Origin: Akkermansiaceae bacterium
Lineage (GTDB): Bacteria > Verrucomicrobiota > Verrucomicrobiia > Verrucomicrobiales > Akkermansiaceae
DNA: 5,989 bases
Direction of reading: 5' to 3'
NCBI GenBank assembly: GCA_029288115.1
Contig: JARFPV010000257.1
Coordinates: forward strand, 1-5,989
The first letter of the stretch is position 1. Every line of letters begins with the position of its first letter. The translations under genes and the position numbers were made by a program. Under the pieces are notes generated by a model. The model did no database searches, was not told the origin of the DNA, and worked only from the letters and a program-made list of their open reading frames with translations. This document shows positions 1-5,989 of the stretch, piece after piece.

Positions 1-17
1 ATGTGTATAAGAGACAG
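1..17. other. Tn5/Nextera mosaic-end adapter remnant (sequencing artefact)
   Basis: The first 17 bases, ATGTGTATAAGAGACAG, are identical to the last 17 bases of the 19-bp Tn5 transposase mosaic end used in tagmentation libraries. They lie exactly at the window edge and are followed directly by coding sequence of the penicillin-binding protein. This is untrimmed adapter at a contig end, not a natural transposon: nothing else of Tn5 is present. The reading frame of the neighbouring gene runs on through it by chance and would add false residues (CLLYT) to the protein, so the genomic sequence should be taken to start at about base 18. Confidence 0.95.
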
Positions 18-2020
18 GTGGTAATGGGCACGTCAGTAAATGCCTTAGAGGCGGACTTCATGGCGACCAACCACGCGGGCAAAACTGTTTCCCGACTGAA
101 AGCGCCCGGATAGATCGCCTTGTGTGATCCGTCCCGAAAACCCATCCACATGCCACAGGTCACCTGGCTATTGTATCCGACAAACCAATTGTCCGCAAAA
201 TCGTAAGTGGTGCCGGTTTTTCCAGCGAGTGTGGAGTCCAGAGTCAGAGAACTGGTTGCATTTTTGCCAGTGCCGTTGCGCAGAGCTGATTGCAGCATGC
301 TGTGCATTAGAAAGGCCGTTTGCTCGGATGTCACTTGCTTGGGCTGAGACTCCTCACTGTGCTGGTAGCGCGGTGACCCGGAAGCATCATCAATTCGATC
401 GATAAAATACATCGAGGCAGGACGATTTCCTAGATTTGGATAGACGGCATAGGCACGCACCAGTGTCGGTAAGCTTACGCTGTCTGTCCCCACCAGCATC
501 CGTGCAAGCAGTTTGGTTTGTGGAAAAGTCAGACCGAATTTGCGCGCGGTCTCCATCACGGTGCCGAGGCCTAGTTTTTTCCCAAGCCTAACGGATGCAG
601 CAATTTTCGATGCATCGAGTGCACGGCGCATAGTGATATCACCTTCATAACTCGGTTTGAATGTCTCCATTCCCCACTCCCCGAGTATACCCTCGCGCCC
701 ATCCACCATCACTGCACGGTTATCCATTGGGCGATCAATAAGCATGGACACAAGTGACATGCCATTTTCCACTGCGGCTGTGTAAATGAATGGGAAAAAT
801 GCCGTACCGATCGGTTTGCTACCGGATTGAATAAAATCATACTGATTATGGGTGAAGTCTCTGCCTCCAACGTAGGCAATGGCTGCACCGGTCTTGTTAT
901 CGATCATCAGACCCGCACCTTGAAGATACTTGGGTTCATTCTGCCCCACTCGGTAATCCTGATAGAGAGGATGGGAATAGCCATCATGTTTCTCTGCGTT
1001 GGCTAACTGATCGAGCAGGCTGGCTTCCATTGCCTGCTGGACATCTCTATCAATTGTCGTGAAAATCTTGAACCCACCTTCAGTCAAGGCGTCCTCCCCG
1101 AGTCGGCTCCTCACCTCGCCGGCAATACGTTCGTAAAGATGTGATGTGCCGCGCCGGATCGGCTTCGGGTTGAGCACCACTGGTTCCTGTTGCAGGCGCT
1201 CGCTTTCCTCCGGTGTGATGAACTCCTCCGCTGCCAATCTACGCAGAACCTGATTCCGTGCTTTTTTGTTTTCCTCCAGATTGTTAAGTGGCGAGATGCG
1301 GGCTGGGTTTTTGATGCAGCCTACCAATGATGCACATTCCGAAACCGTGAGATCTCTGGGTTCCTTTCCAAAATAGCCGAGGGAGGCAGAACGAATTCCA
1401 TAGTAGCCGCTACCAAAGGGAATGCGGTTCAGGTAAAACTCAAGAATCTCCTTCTTACTGTAGACCTCTTCGATTCTCAGAGCTAGAAATGCCTCCACGG
1501 CCTTACGTTCAAGACCAGTCTGCCCTCTCTCATCGGCCTCTTCTTTCAAGTGAAATGCGTTACGCGCGAGCTGCTGAGTAAGCGTACTGGCTCCCTGAGT
1601 CTGCCTGCCCGCCTTCCAGTTCAGGTAGGCTGCACGCACAACACCAACCCGATCGACACCGTCGTGCTCAAAAAAACGCTGATCCTCACCCGCGACGAGT
1701 GCGTTGATCATGGTCAGCGGCACATCCTTGATACTAATCTTATCTCGGTTTTCTACAAAAATCCGACCAATCTCCCGTCCTTTGCGGTCGAGTATCAGGC
1801 TGACCACCTCCACGTCATCAATTTCTGTCAGATCATAAGTTGCTGCCTGTTGTTTGTAGGGCTTGGTCATGATCTCGAAGACCGCATAGGCCACTCCCGC
1901 ACAGATCAACCCAAACAACATCAGGTAAACGAGCCATTTTAGCTTGAAGAACTTCCTTTTGCGACGCTTGTTCTGAGTGCCCCCGCGCTTATCGCCTGAT
2001 CTGGTTCGCTTTTTACCCAT
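18..2020 (-). CDS. Class A penicillin-binding protein (PBP1A-like), C-terminus missing, transpeptidase motifs altered
   Basis: A bifunctional-type peptidoglycan synthase of the PBP1A family, expected in the inner membrane with its catalytic domains in the periplasm. About 667 genomic residues are visible; the C-terminus is lost at the contig end. Residues 1-28 form a very basic cytoplasmic tail, and about 29-51 a membrane helix. The GT51 glycosyltransferase domain has all its marks: GEDQRFFEH with Glu112, QGASTLTQQLARN (142-154), ERKAVE (171-176) and KKEILEFYLN (189-198). This domain polymerises lipid II into glycan strands. The transpeptidase domain starts near 367. It keeps KTGTT (601-605) and FVGY (613-616), but where the family has GSxFKPF it reads GTAFFPF (405-411), so catalytic Ser is Thr406 and Lys is Phe409. 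The SxN motif reads SKI (471-473). The frame is otherwise unbroken and well conserved, so this is not a decaying gene. I infer an active glycosyltransferase with a doubtful transpeptidase. The ATG at 2018-2020 is chosen because it gives the usual basic tail and helix; no Shine-Dalgarno is seen. Confidence 0.93.
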
Positions 2021-2034
2021 ATTGTCTATACATC
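2021..2034. promoter_or_regulatory. Very short divergent gap between the PBP and MidA-like genes
   Basis: Only 14 bp separate the two divergent ATGs if the upstream methyltransferase start (2035) is used. This cannot hold two complete promoters, so they must reach into the coding regions, or the methyltransferase really starts at 2098, leaving 77 bp. TATACA at 2027-2032 resembles a plus-strand -10 box. Used as such, transcription would start near 2039, past the 2035 ATG, which again favours 2098. The matching -35 region is poor (TTCGCT, 2005-2010), so the promoter assignment is weak. Confidence 0.25.
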
Positions 2035-3183
2035 ATGGCCAAGGAATCAACGCATCGCCCCGCCCCTGAACTTGGTAACATATATCCCGAGACCGACATG
2101 AAAGCAACCCCAGCTTTGCACTCGATCATCGCTGCCGAGATAGAAAAATCAGGCCCGATGCCGTTCTCGAGATTTATGCAGATGGCGTTATATCATCCGC
2201 GTGCTGGGTACTACTCGAGTCGCACACAAAAAACTGGCAAGCAAGGCGACTTCATCACGAGTGTCAGTGTGGGCTCCTGTCTTGGTTCGATTCTTGCCAG
2301 AAGGCTGCACAGCTACTGGACAGAATCAGAATCCCCCGATGAATTTCACATTATTGAACCGGGAGCTCATGACGGCACTCTTGCGGGTGACATTCTGGAT
2401 GAAATCGCAAGGTTTTCCCCAGAGTTCTATCAGACTGTGCACTATCATCTCATTGAGACATCAGAGGTACTTGGCAAACGCCACAGCGAGCGGCTCAGTG
2501 TCGCTCACCAAGAAAAATTCACCTCGCACTCATCTATCAGTGTAATCCATTCGCCCTATGGCGCAGTCATTTCCAATGAACTCATCGATGCCTTTCCCGT
2601 TGAACTCATCAAGTTCCACAATGATCATTGGAACAGACAAATGGTCTGCATGGATGCCGATGATCGTTTCTGCTTCTCTGATACAGAGATAGACTCGCCT
2701 GAGATTGAGAAGTTTTTCGCTAGTCTCGGCAATGGATACCCCGATGGCTACACGACGGAATACAACACAGGCATGGATGACTATGTGAGATCGGCTGCCG
2801 GCGCCATTTCATCGGGGCTATTTATTACGATCGACTACGGGCATAACCAGCAGGATTACTACCACCCGGACCGGTTAACAGGCACACTGCAGACATATCA
2901 TTCACACCAAAAAGCAGAAAATCCGCTACATCTCCCGGGTGAGATCGACATCACAGCACATGTGGATTTTACGCGGTTGCAAGAAACAGCCGAAAATGTC
3001 GGGTTTCACTCTCCCTGGTTTGGCACGCAAGCAAGCTACCTCACAGAGCATGCGCGGTCATGGCTGCTTGAGATGGAAAGTCATCCACAGAAAACAGACG
3101 TCGAAATGATCCGGCAATTCCAGACTCTGACCCATCCATCGATGTTGGGGACACGGTTCTCCGTCCTGGAAATGCGCAAATGA
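2035..3183 (+). CDS. SAM-dependent methyltransferase, MidA/NDUFAF7 family (COG1565)
   Basis: A class I SAM-dependent methyltransferase of the MidA family. The mitochondrial member NDUFAF7 methylates an arginine of complex I subunit NDUFS2; the substrate in bacteria is generally unknown, and nothing here reveals it. Family marks appear in order: GPMPFSRFMQMALYHPRAGYY (40-60, the N-terminal signature), KQGDFITS (69-76), the SAM-binding motif I EPGAHDGTLAGDIL (108-121), SNELIDAFPVEL (180-191), TIDYG (265-269), and GTLQTYHSH followed by PLHLPGEIDITAHVDF (283-312). Length 382 is typical. The start is uncertain: residues 1-21 are poor in family likeness and the first ATG is only 14 bp from the divergent PBP gene. 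Met22 (2098), just before the conserved region, would give 361 residues and is at least as likely. Neither start has a clear Shine-Dalgarno. It is probably a single-gene unit, with serA beginning 70 bp later from its own promoter. Confidence 0.9.
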   Translation: MAKESTHRPAPELGNIYPETDMKATPALHSIIAAEIEKSGPMPFSRFMQMALYHPRAGYYSSRTQKTGKQGDFITSVSVGSCLGSILARRLHSYWTESESPDEFHIIEPGAHDGTLAGDILDEIARFSPEFYQTVHYHLIETSEVLGKRHSERLSVAHQEKFTSHSSISVIHSPYGAVISNELIDAFPVELIKFHNDHWNRQMVCMDADDRFCFSDTEIDSPEIEKFFASLGNGYPDGYTTEYNTGMDDYVRSAAGAISSGLFITIDYGHNQQDYYHPDRLTGTLQTYHSHQKAENPLHLPGEIDITAHVDFTRLQETAENVGFHSPWFGTQASYLTEHARSWLLEMESHPQKTDVEMIRQFQTLTHPSMLGTRFSVLEMRK

Positions 3184-3215
3184 TGCAGCCAAATGATAAA
3201 TGTCTGCGCTAGGCT

Positions 3216-3243
3216 TTGACATTCTCGTTTCCAACACTTAAAT
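3216..3243 (+). promoter_or_regulatory. Likely sigma-70-type promoter of serA
   Basis: A perfect -35 box TTGACA (3216-3221) is followed after 16 bp by TTAAAT (3238-3243), which matches TATAAT at four of six positions. Transcription would start about 6-8 bases after the -10 box, near 3250-3252, only a few bases before the serA ATG at 3254. The mRNA would therefore be leaderless or nearly so, in keeping with the absence of a Shine-Dalgarno sequence. The site is read from consensus only; no start-site data are available. Confidence 0.5.
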
Positions 3244-3253
3244 CGCGCCCGTC

Positions 3254-4858
3254 ATGCCAACTCAGCGAATTCTCGTCTCGGATCCCATTTCTGAAAAAGG
3301 AGTGGAGCTTCTCAACAGCCACCCCGATCTTGAGGTGGACGTCAATACCGGTCTCAGCCCAGAGGAACTTATCAAGATCATCCCGTCATACCACGGGCTG
3401 ATCATCCGATCGCAGACCAAGGTGACCGCCGAGGTGCTTGCTGCTGCAACCGAGCTGAAAGCCGTTGGGCGCGCCGGTGTCGGCGTCGATAACGTGGATC
3501 GTGATTCAGCCACCAACCACGGTGTGATCGTGATGAACACGCCAACTGGCAACACCATCTCTACAGCAGAGCTCGCATTCACACTGATGCTCTCTGCCGC
3601 GCGAAACATCGGTCCCGCACACGCAGAGGTGCTTAAGGGCGAATTCCCCGCAGCCCGCAAGGCATATAAGGGCATCGAGCTGAACAACAAACGTCTCGCC
3701 GTCATCGGCATGGGTCGCATCGGTGCTGAGTTCACCAAACGAGCGCAGGCGTTCGGTATGCACGTCGTTGCCTACGATCCGTTTTTGACCCAGGCGCGTG
3801 CCGACGAACTTAAAATCCAACTTGCATGCAGCCCGGATGAGGCCCTGACGGGGGCGGACGTTGTGACCCTACACGTTCCACTCACTGACGACACAAAGCA
3901 CATCATCAATGCGGAGCGACTCGCCCTAATGAACAAGGGGGCCCTGGTCGTGAACTGTGCACGGGGTGGACTCATTGATGAAGATGCGCTGAAGGCTGCG
4001 ATTGACTCCGGCCACGTTGCTGGCTGCGGGCTCGATGTCTACGAGGATGAACCACCGTCAGCTGATCATATTCTCTTTGATCTGCCTAAGCACGTTTCAT
4101 TCACCCCTCACCTGGGTGCATCCACGAACGAGGCTCAGGAAAACGTTGGCATCCAGGTCGCAGAGCAGCTTCGCGATTTCCTCACCACCGGAGAGATACG
4201 CAATGCAATCAACATGCCCTCGCTTGATGCCTCCGCACTCGAAGAAATCGGTGGTTACCTGGATCTCTCCAACTCACTTGGCAGATTCCTCGCCAAGCTC
4301 GGCCCAGCGAACCCTGACGCCCTTCGCGTTTCCTATCATGGCGATATTGCGGAAAAAGACACCTCCCTCATTTCCCGCACCATACTTACGGGATATCTGG
4401 AAGCAGCACGGCCAAACGGCCAAGTAAACATCGTCAACTCCCCTGCCGTCGCCCATGACATGGGGCTTGATATTGTGGAATCCGTCATTAATGCCACCAC
4501 GGAATACAACGAACTCATCATCGCTGAGCTTCGTAAGGACGGCAAAAAATTCCGCGTCGCCGGAACCATCATCGGTCAGTCTCCGAGAATCGTGGAAATT
4601 GATCACCTCTACATCGATACCAATATCCATGGGCACTTCCTCATCGTGCGCAATGACGACCGCCCGGGCATCGTAGGGCTGGTAGGATGTGCACTCGGTG
4701 ATGCAGAACTCAACATTGCCAACCTTTCGCTTGCTCGAAACAAGTCCAAGGGTGACGCATTGAGTGTGATTGAACTCGATACAGCTCCTGGCAACGAAAT
4801 TGTGGAACAATTGGCGGCATCTCCCGGGGTCATTTCGGTGACTGCTGTGGAAATATAA
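3254..4858 (+). CDS. serA: D-3-phosphoglycerate dehydrogenase (type 1, with ACT domain)
   Basis: A cytoplasmic NAD-dependent enzyme that oxidises 3-phosphoglycerate to 3-phosphohydroxypyruvate, the first step of phosphorylated serine biosynthesis. At 534 residues it has the long type 1 form. The N-terminal substrate-binding part has IRSQTKVT (51-58) and GRAGVGVDNVD (72-82). The Rossmann domain has GMGRIG (152-157), with Asp175 at the end of the second strand, which favours NAD. Catalytic residues are all present: Arg237 in NCARGGLIDEDAL, Glu266 in GLDVYEDEP and His286 in TPHLGAST. Residues about 320-455 correspond to the intervening ASB (allosteric substrate-binding) domain, and 462-534 to the ACT domain (NDDRPGIVG at 467-475, followed by NIANLSLAR), commonly the serine feedback site in this family. 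The start at 3254 places the first beta strand (RILVSDPI) immediately after the initiator, as usual. A promoter lies directly upstream and a weak hairpin follows. The assignment is secure; serine inhibition is inferred from the domains. Confidence 0.97.
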   Translation: MPTQRILVSDPISEKGVELLNSHPDLEVDVNTGLSPEELIKIIPSYHGLIIRSQTKVTAEVLAAATELKAVGRAGVGVDNVDRDSATNHGVIVMNTPTGNTISTAELAFTLMLSAARNIGPAHAEVLKGEFPAARKAYKGIELNNKRLAVIGMGRIGAEFTKRAQAFGMHVVAYDPFLTQARADELKIQLACSPDEALTGADVVTLHVPLTDDTKHIINAERLALMNKGALVVNCARGGLIDEDALKAAIDSGHVAGCGLDVYEDEPPSADHILFDLPKHVSFTPHLGASTNEAQENVGIQVAEQLRDFLTTGEIRNAINMPSLDASALEEIGGYLDLSNSLGRFLAKLGPANPDALRVSYHGDIAEKDTSLISRTILTGYLEAARPNGQVNIVNSPAVAHDMGLDIVESVINATTEYNELIIAELRKDGKKFRVAGTIIGQSPRIVEIDHLYIDTNIHGHFLIVRNDDRPGIVGLVGCALGDAELNIANLSLARNKSKGDALSVIELDTAPGNEIVEQLAASPGVISVTAVEI

Positions 4859-4867
4859 GCCTTTTTT

Positions 4868-4908
4868 CCCAGAAATAGACTTTACACGGGGGCCTATCTG
4901 GGTATTTT
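4868..4908 (+). terminator. Possible weak terminator after serA
   Basis: Ten bases after the serA stop codon, CCCAGA (4868-4873) pairs with TCTGGG (4897-4902). The stem can be extended by TAG/CTA (4876-4878 with 4894-4896) across a two-base bulge, leaving a 15-base loop. It is followed by TATTTT (4903-4908), a short and imperfect U tract. The stem is modest, so it may act only partly, letting some serA transcripts continue into rpmJ. Confidence 0.35.
4881..4908 (+). promoter_or_regulatory. Candidate promoter of rpmJ, inside the serA terminator hairpin
   Basis: TTTACA (4881-4886) matches the -35 consensus at five of six bases and is followed after 16 bp by TATTTT (4903-4908), four of six for the -10 box. 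Transcription would begin near 4915, giving a leader of about 54 bases ahead of the ATG at 4969. The -35 box falls in the loop of the possible terminator and the -10 box is its U tract. No Zur-type palindrome was noticed around it. Confidence 0.35.
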
Positions 4909-4968
4909 CCCGCCCCTGCCCGCCGCCACAGGCACGCAAACCCATCAATTTCAAACCAACCACATCTC

Positions 4969-5133
4969 ATGAAAGTTCTTTCCTCACTAATGTCCATGAA
5001 GAAACGCCACGAAGACTGCCAAGTCGTGAAGCGTAAGGGCACTCTCTACGTTATTTGCAAGAGCAACCCTAAGTTCAAGGCTCGCCAAGGTGCAACAAAA
5101 GGCACCCGCCTGAGCAAGAAGGGTGTGAAGTAA
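4969..5133 (+). CDS. rpmJ: 50S ribosomal protein L36 (bL36), type B, YkgO-like
   Basis: A 54-residue basic protein of the large ribosomal subunit. It begins MKVLSSL, has [14 protein letters not shown] (11-24), LYVICKSNP (26-34) and FKARQG (36-41), the standard L36 core. Zinc-binding L36 carries a C-x2-C...C...H set. Here the first ligand is His14, Cys17 and Cys30 remain, and the last His is Phe36. This is the pattern of the second E. coli copy, YkgO, the C-minus or type B form thought not to need zinc. It is longer than the usual 37-46 residues because of a basic tail, [14 protein letters not shown]. The gene stands alone, away from the spc/alpha ribosomal operons where zinc-type rpmJ commonly lies. 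It has its own candidate promoter, a G-free leader without a Shine-Dalgarno, and a strong terminator. Met8 and Met10 are in frame, but the MKV start is the conserved one. Confidence 0.93.
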   Translation: MKVLSSLMSMKKRHEDCQVVKRKGTLYVICKSNPKFKARQGATKGTRLSKKGVK

Positions 5134-5157
5134 TTCACGAACCTGATCCAATTTTCC

Positions 5158-5194
5158 AAAACCCTTCTCCGTTCGTTCGGGGAGGGGTTTTTTT
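5158..5194 (+). terminator. Strong rho-independent terminator of rpmJ, probably shared by the convergent gene
   Basis: Twenty-four bases after the rpmJ stop, 5158-5171 pairs with 5178-5191 to make a 14-bp stem including two G-U pairs (three G/T contacts at most), with a six-base loop TTCGTT. A run of seven T follows (5188-5194), overlapping the stem base. The stop codon of the minus-strand lipoprotein gene (5193-5195) lies in the end of this T run. Read from the minus strand the same hairpin ends in TTTTGG, so it may also terminate that gene, though less strongly. Confidence 0.9.
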
Positions 5195-5927
5195 ATGTGG
5201 CGGAGACCTTCCGTCTCCTCGCCCTCACTAGTTTGCAAATCACAAAAAGAACCAGCGCCATAATGCCCACCAGTAAGGCATACACCCACCAAGGCGTCGG
5301 CACGGGTGCCGTCATTTCCATCGTGATTGGTTTACCATTGAGGTTGGAAAGACCATACCGCCACCGCAATGTACGACCATCCTTGGACACCTCATGGGCA
5401 TTGCTCTTTTCCACCGCCTTGGGTAAATGCACAGCATAGCGGAACTCGGCATCGCTGAGCAGTACGGCAGCATTGCCACCCACATATTTTTCAATCAACG
5501 GTGCGAGATCGACCTCTCTGCGAAGACTGGCACTCAGCCCCTCAATCTTCACGTCAATGGATCCCAAGATAGCGTGTAGTATTTTATCAGCCTTGGTTTG
5601 TGGAGCGGAAGGTTCATGCTCTGGCAGCATGTCCTCAAGCGTCGACACATCATCGGTTTCAATGTCGATTCTAATCACATAGCTGCCCCTATCTCGGTCG
5701 ATTCGATTGGTGACTAATCTGAGATCGCTATTATTACCTACCTCCTCATCGACCGAGTTTTTAAAATCCTCCGCGTCTTTTTCGGAAAGCAACATCAGCG
5801 GTACACGGTACTCTGCCTTGACCCGCGCAGAGCCATCCCTGTTGATCCACACTTCCTCGTCTCCTTCAATGCATGACTGCAACAGCATGCACATCCATGT
5901 CAGAATGATGAATCCGGTGAACCTCAT
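5193..5927 (-). CDS. Hypothetical membrane lipoprotein with C-terminal transmembrane anchor
   Basis: A 244-residue protein that I do not recognise with certainty. It starts with a short signal sequence, MRFTGFIILTWMCML, ending in a lipobox LLQSC, so Cys19 is the likely lipidated first residue of the mature protein. The region 20-205 is soluble and rich in charged residues. Its opening, EEVWINRDGSARVKAEYRVPL (24-44), recalls the start of LppM/DUF3153-type bacterial lipoproteins, but this is only a likeness. Residues about 213-232 (WWVYALLVGIMALVLFVICK) form a membrane helix, followed by RARRRK, a positive stretch expected to stay in the cytoplasm. The protein would thus be held in the inner membrane at both ends with its main domain in the periplasm. 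ATG at 5925-5927 is preferred because it puts the signal sequence at the N-terminus. The frame stays open upstream to the window edge, with a TTG at 5955-5957 preceded by GGAG, giving ten extra residues. It converges on rpmJ, with 59 bp between stop codons. Confidence 0.8.
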   Translation of the reverse strand: MRFTGFIILTWMCMLLQSCIEGDEEVWINRDGSARVKAEYRVPLMLLSEKDAEDFKNSVDEEVGNNSDLRLVTNRIDRDRGSYVIRIDIETDDVSTLEDMLPEHEPSAPQTKADKILHAILGSIDVKIEGLSASLRREVDLAPLIEKYVGGNAAVLLSDAEFRYAVHLPKAVEKSNAHEVSKDGRTLRWRYGLSNLNGKPITMEMTAPVPTPWWVYALLVGIMALVLFVICKLVRARRRKVSAT

Positions 5928-5989
5928 GAGCGTGAATGTGTACGGTCTTTGCGCCAAAGCAACTCCAAAGACACCATTGACACGATGTC

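Noticed and set aside
815..826. SGSK (residues 399-402) as the true SxxK of the PBP
   Set aside because: A gapless alignment from Tyr394 to Gly420 puts these residues seven places before the usual catalytic position, while GTAFFPF falls exactly on it. Kept only as an alternative in the finding.
1550..1942. A 130-codon plus-strand open frame
   Set aside because: It is opposite the glycosyltransferase domain of the PBP, whose motifs are unmistakable, and has no features of its own.
2021..2070. Minus-strand promoter for the PBP (TTGATT with TATAGA or GACAAT)
   Set aside because: Spacers of 14 or 18 bp with poor boxes; no combination is convincing.
3262..3738. A 158-codon minus-strand open frame opposite the 5' part of serA
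   Set aside because: Serine- and arginine-rich composition typical of a reversed coding strand; serA on the other strand is certain.
4274..4963. A 229-codon open frame on the minus strand opposite the 3' part of serA
   Set aside because: It lies wholly opposite the ACT and ASB regions of a clear serA gene and the gap after it, and its protein has no recognisable motif or family character.
5928..5957. TTG start at 5957 for the lipoprotein, preceded by GGAG
   Set aside because: It would add ten polar residues before a good signal sequence, and the ATG at 5927 gives a normal lipoprotein N-terminus. It cannot be excluded.
5970..5989. GACAC repeated twice and GACA/TGTC ends in the last 20 bases
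   Set aside because: Too short and imperfect to call a repeat or operator, and cut off by the window edge.

Overview
The window looks like ordinary chromosomal sequence from a Gram-negative-type bacterium, read from the very end of a draft contig. Bases 1-17 are not genomic: they match 17 of the 19 bases of the Tn5/Nextera transposase mosaic end. The protein sequences (a type B, YkgO-like L36 standing alone; a 534-residue type 1 SerA; a MidA-family protein with an EPGAHDG motif; a PBP1A-like protein) and the apparent lack of Shine-Dalgarno sequences would fit a member of the Verrucomicrobiota. This placement is inferred from general likeness and no search was run.

Layout: (1) 18-2020, minus strand, the first 667-668 residues of a class A penicillin-binding protein, cut off by the contig end. 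(2) 2035-3183, plus strand, a divergently transcribed SAM-dependent methyltransferase of the MidA/NDUFAF7 family, whose true start may be 2098. (3) 3254-4858, plus strand, serA, D-3-phosphoglycerate dehydrogenase, behind a good promoter placed so close that the mRNA may be leaderless. (4) 4969-5133, plus strand, a small rpmJ gene for ribosomal protein bL36, ended by a strong hairpin terminator. (5) 5193-5927, minus strand, a hypothetical lipoprotein with a second, C-terminal membrane anchor, convergent with rpmJ and sharing the terminator region.

The genes do not form one pathway. They cover cell-wall synthesis, protein methylation, serine biosynthesis, translation and an envelope protein, and each appears to be its own transcription unit. 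There are no mobile elements, CRISPR arrays, tRNA or rRNA genes that I can see, and no clear sign of a new multi-gene system. The most unusual observation is in the penicillin-binding protein: its glycosyltransferase motifs are intact, but its transpeptidase domain has Thr and Phe where the SxxK serine and lysine should be, and SKI in place of SxN, while KTGTT is kept. It may be a polymerase carrying a catalytically dead transpeptidase fold.
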